Assembly (NCBI GenBank): GCA_963752345.1
Contig: CAVVYA010000002.1
Location: 372,001-436,000, forward strand
Length of the DNA: 64,000 bases
Direction of reading: 5' to 3'
Source of the DNA: CAVVYA01 sp963752345
Lineage (GTDB): Bacteria > Pseudomonadota > Alphaproteobacteria > SMXQ01
Shown here: piece by piece, positions 62,845 through 64,000 of the stretch
Numbering within the stretch: the stretch's first letter is position 1
Layout of the letters: each line of letters begins with the position of its first letter
Program-made: the position numbers and the translations under genes
Notes under the pieces: generated by a model
Seen by the model: the letters and a program-made list of their open reading frames with translations, nothing else
Databases searched by the model: none
Told to the model about the DNA's origin: nothing

Positions 62845-64000
62845 GGTACCGCGCCGGCCACGGCGGGGCGCGCCGGCGCGACCGCGGCGATGGCGGCGAG
62901 GCCGAGGCCGCCGATCGCCTCGGGCGGCGCCGTCTCCTCGGGGATGCGCGCGATGCCGAAGCGGGCGAAGAGCATGCCGAGCGGCGGCACGGCGGTGATC
63001 ATCGAGAAGGGCACCGCGACGACCAGGCTGCCGATCAGGGGCAGGGAATAGAGCAGCGCGGCGGCCGAGATCTGGCCGAACCACCAGACGCCCACGGCGC
63101 CCACCATGGTCTGCACCCAGAGCCGCCCGAAGGCCGTCGCGAAGGATACCGCGTGGTCGTCGCGCAACTGCGCGGTCCAGCCGATGGTGCGGCCGACGCA
63201 CAGCCCGCCGATGAACACCGTGTGGGTCACCGCCATGATCGGCGCGAGGATGGTGGTGAAGACGGTGTCGAGCGCCAGATTGAACGTGAAGCGGAAGAAA
63301 CCGCCGAACGAACGGCGCAGCTCGCTCCGCGTCAGCACGTCGAACACCGTGGCGAGCTTGGGCGCAAAGGTCATGCCGAGCACGAACATCAGCAGCAGCG
63401 GCCCCGTATCGGGCCGGAACACCGGGCCGTCGGCAGGGAGGAAGACATGGCGCGTCGAGGCGAGGAAGGCGAAGCTCATCCAGGCGGGCGAACCGATATA
63501 CATCAGGATCGCGAAGAACAGCTGGAAGCGGCTCAGCCCATGCAAGCCGGGCAGGCGGAGCAAGCGCCAATACTGCATGTTGCCTTCGCACCAGCGCAGG
63601 TCGCGGCGCATGAATTCGAGCAGGGTCGGCGGATTCTCCTCCCAGCTGCCGTCTTCCAACGGCAGCACGCGGACCTCGTAGCCGGCGCGCCGCATGAGCG
63701 CGGCTTCGACCTGGTCGTGGCTCAGGATGTGCTTGCCGTCGACCAGCGGCAGGTCGCACTGTTCGATGAACGGCTTCACGCGGATGATGGCGTTGTGGCC
63801 CCAATAGGGCCCGCAATCGGCCTGCCAAAAGGCGCTGCCGAGCGTGAAGGAGCGCATGCCGAGCCGCATGCCGAACTGAAAGATGCGCGCGAACGGGCTG
63901 GTGCTCGGCAGACCGACCACCAGGCTCTGCACGATGCCGAGCTTGGGATCGTCCTGCATGACGCGGATCAGGCGCAGGATCGCCCTGGTGCTCATGAAGC
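62841..64000 (-). CDS. opgH: OpgH/MdoH glucan glucosyltransferase, C-terminal part (5' partial)
   Basis: The window holds the last 386 or so residues of an inner-membrane glycosyltransferase (GT2) that polymerises osmoregulated periplasmic glucan. It begins inside the catalytic domain (FMSTRAILRLIRVMQDDPKL). Then follow GIVQSLVVGLPSTSPFARIF, FWQADCGPYWGHNAIIRVKP, the HDQVEAALMRRAGYEVR region with the catalytic acid, and RRDLRWCEGNMQYW, the acceptor-binding R-x-x-RW motif. At least five transmembrane segments follow. The start lies beyond the right edge. Confidence 0.9.
   Translation of the reverse strand, partial: FMSTRAILRLIRVMQDDPKLGIVQSLVVGLPSTSPFARIFQFGMRLGMRSFTLGSAFWQADCGPYWGHNAIIRVKPFIEQCDLPLVDGKHILSHDQVEAALMRRAGYEVRVLPLEDGSWEENPPTLLEFMRRDLRWCEGNMQYWRLLRLPGLHGLSRFQLFFAILMYIGSPAWMSFAFLASTRHVFLPADGPVFRPDTGPLLLMFVLGMTFAPKLATVFDVLTRSELRRSFGGFFRFTFNLALDTVFTTILAPIMAVTHTVFIGGLCVGRTIGWTAQLRDDHAVSFATAFGRLWVQTMVGAVGVWWFGQISAAALLYSLPLIGSLVVAVPFSMITAVPPLGMLFARFGIARIPEETAPPEAIGGLGLAAIAAVAPARPAVAGAVP

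Overview
The window is GC-rich, densely coded bacterial chromosome, most likely from an alphaproteobacterium (Hyphomicrobiales or a relative). Support for this is a DUF3126 protein, a two-domain cold-shock protein, an NdvA/ChvA-type glucan exporter, an OpgH glucosyltransferase, a NasT-NasS nitrate regulatory pair, and many orphan receptors of the tripartite tricarboxylate transporter (TTT/TctC/Bug) type. There are no rRNA or tRNA genes, no CRISPR array and no prophage. The only mobile DNA is an IS4-type transposase remnant near 59.4 kb.

Layout. 0-3.4 kb: the end of a TauD dioxygenase, a cysteine-dioxygenase-like cupin and two TTT receptors. 3.6-14.5 kb: a complete nitrate assimilation locus, nasT-nasS followed by nrtABC-nirB-nirD-nasA. 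Between nasS and nrtA lies a non-coding leader that I read as a sigma-54 promoter, a two-hairpin ANTAR target and an intrinsic terminator, so the operon appears to be controlled by nitrate-dependent antitermination. 14.5-22.9 kb: class II aldolase, a type III polyketide synthase-methyltransferase-flavoprotein operon, topoisomerase IB, small conserved proteins, the cold-shock protein and a beta-hydroxyacid dehydrogenase. 23-26.6 kb: an uncharacterised VioB-like ferritin / isochorismatase-like hydrolase / DUF5996 operon, then msrA. 27-36 kb: two more TTT receptors, a TauD dioxygenase, an HU protein, transporters and small conserved proteins. 36.3-50.5 kb: a catabolic island with two UbiD decarboxylases, two bicupin dioxygenase-like proteins, a small cupin, four TTT receptors, an IclR regulator, a haem-oxygenase-like diiron protein and a gentisate 1,2-dioxygenase homologue. 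50.7-64 kb: MFS transporters, an NdvA-type exporter, small lipoproteins, an omega-aminotransferase, the IS remnant, and an opgH-fkbM-yfhO operon that runs off the window.

The 36-50 kb island is the best candidate for an undescribed pathway. I infer uptake of an aromatic or related organic acid by several receptors, prenylated-FMN-dependent decarboxylation by UbiD, and ring cleavage by cupin dioxygenases. Shared palindromes in the promoter regions and a local IclR gene suggest common control. The substrate cannot be read from sequence.

One caution applies throughout. About twenty otherwise well-conserved genes are split by single-base frame changes, mostly with net lengths of 3n+1. I read these mainly as uncorrected sequencing or assembly insertions rather than decay, and I give one joined span per gene with the approximate break.
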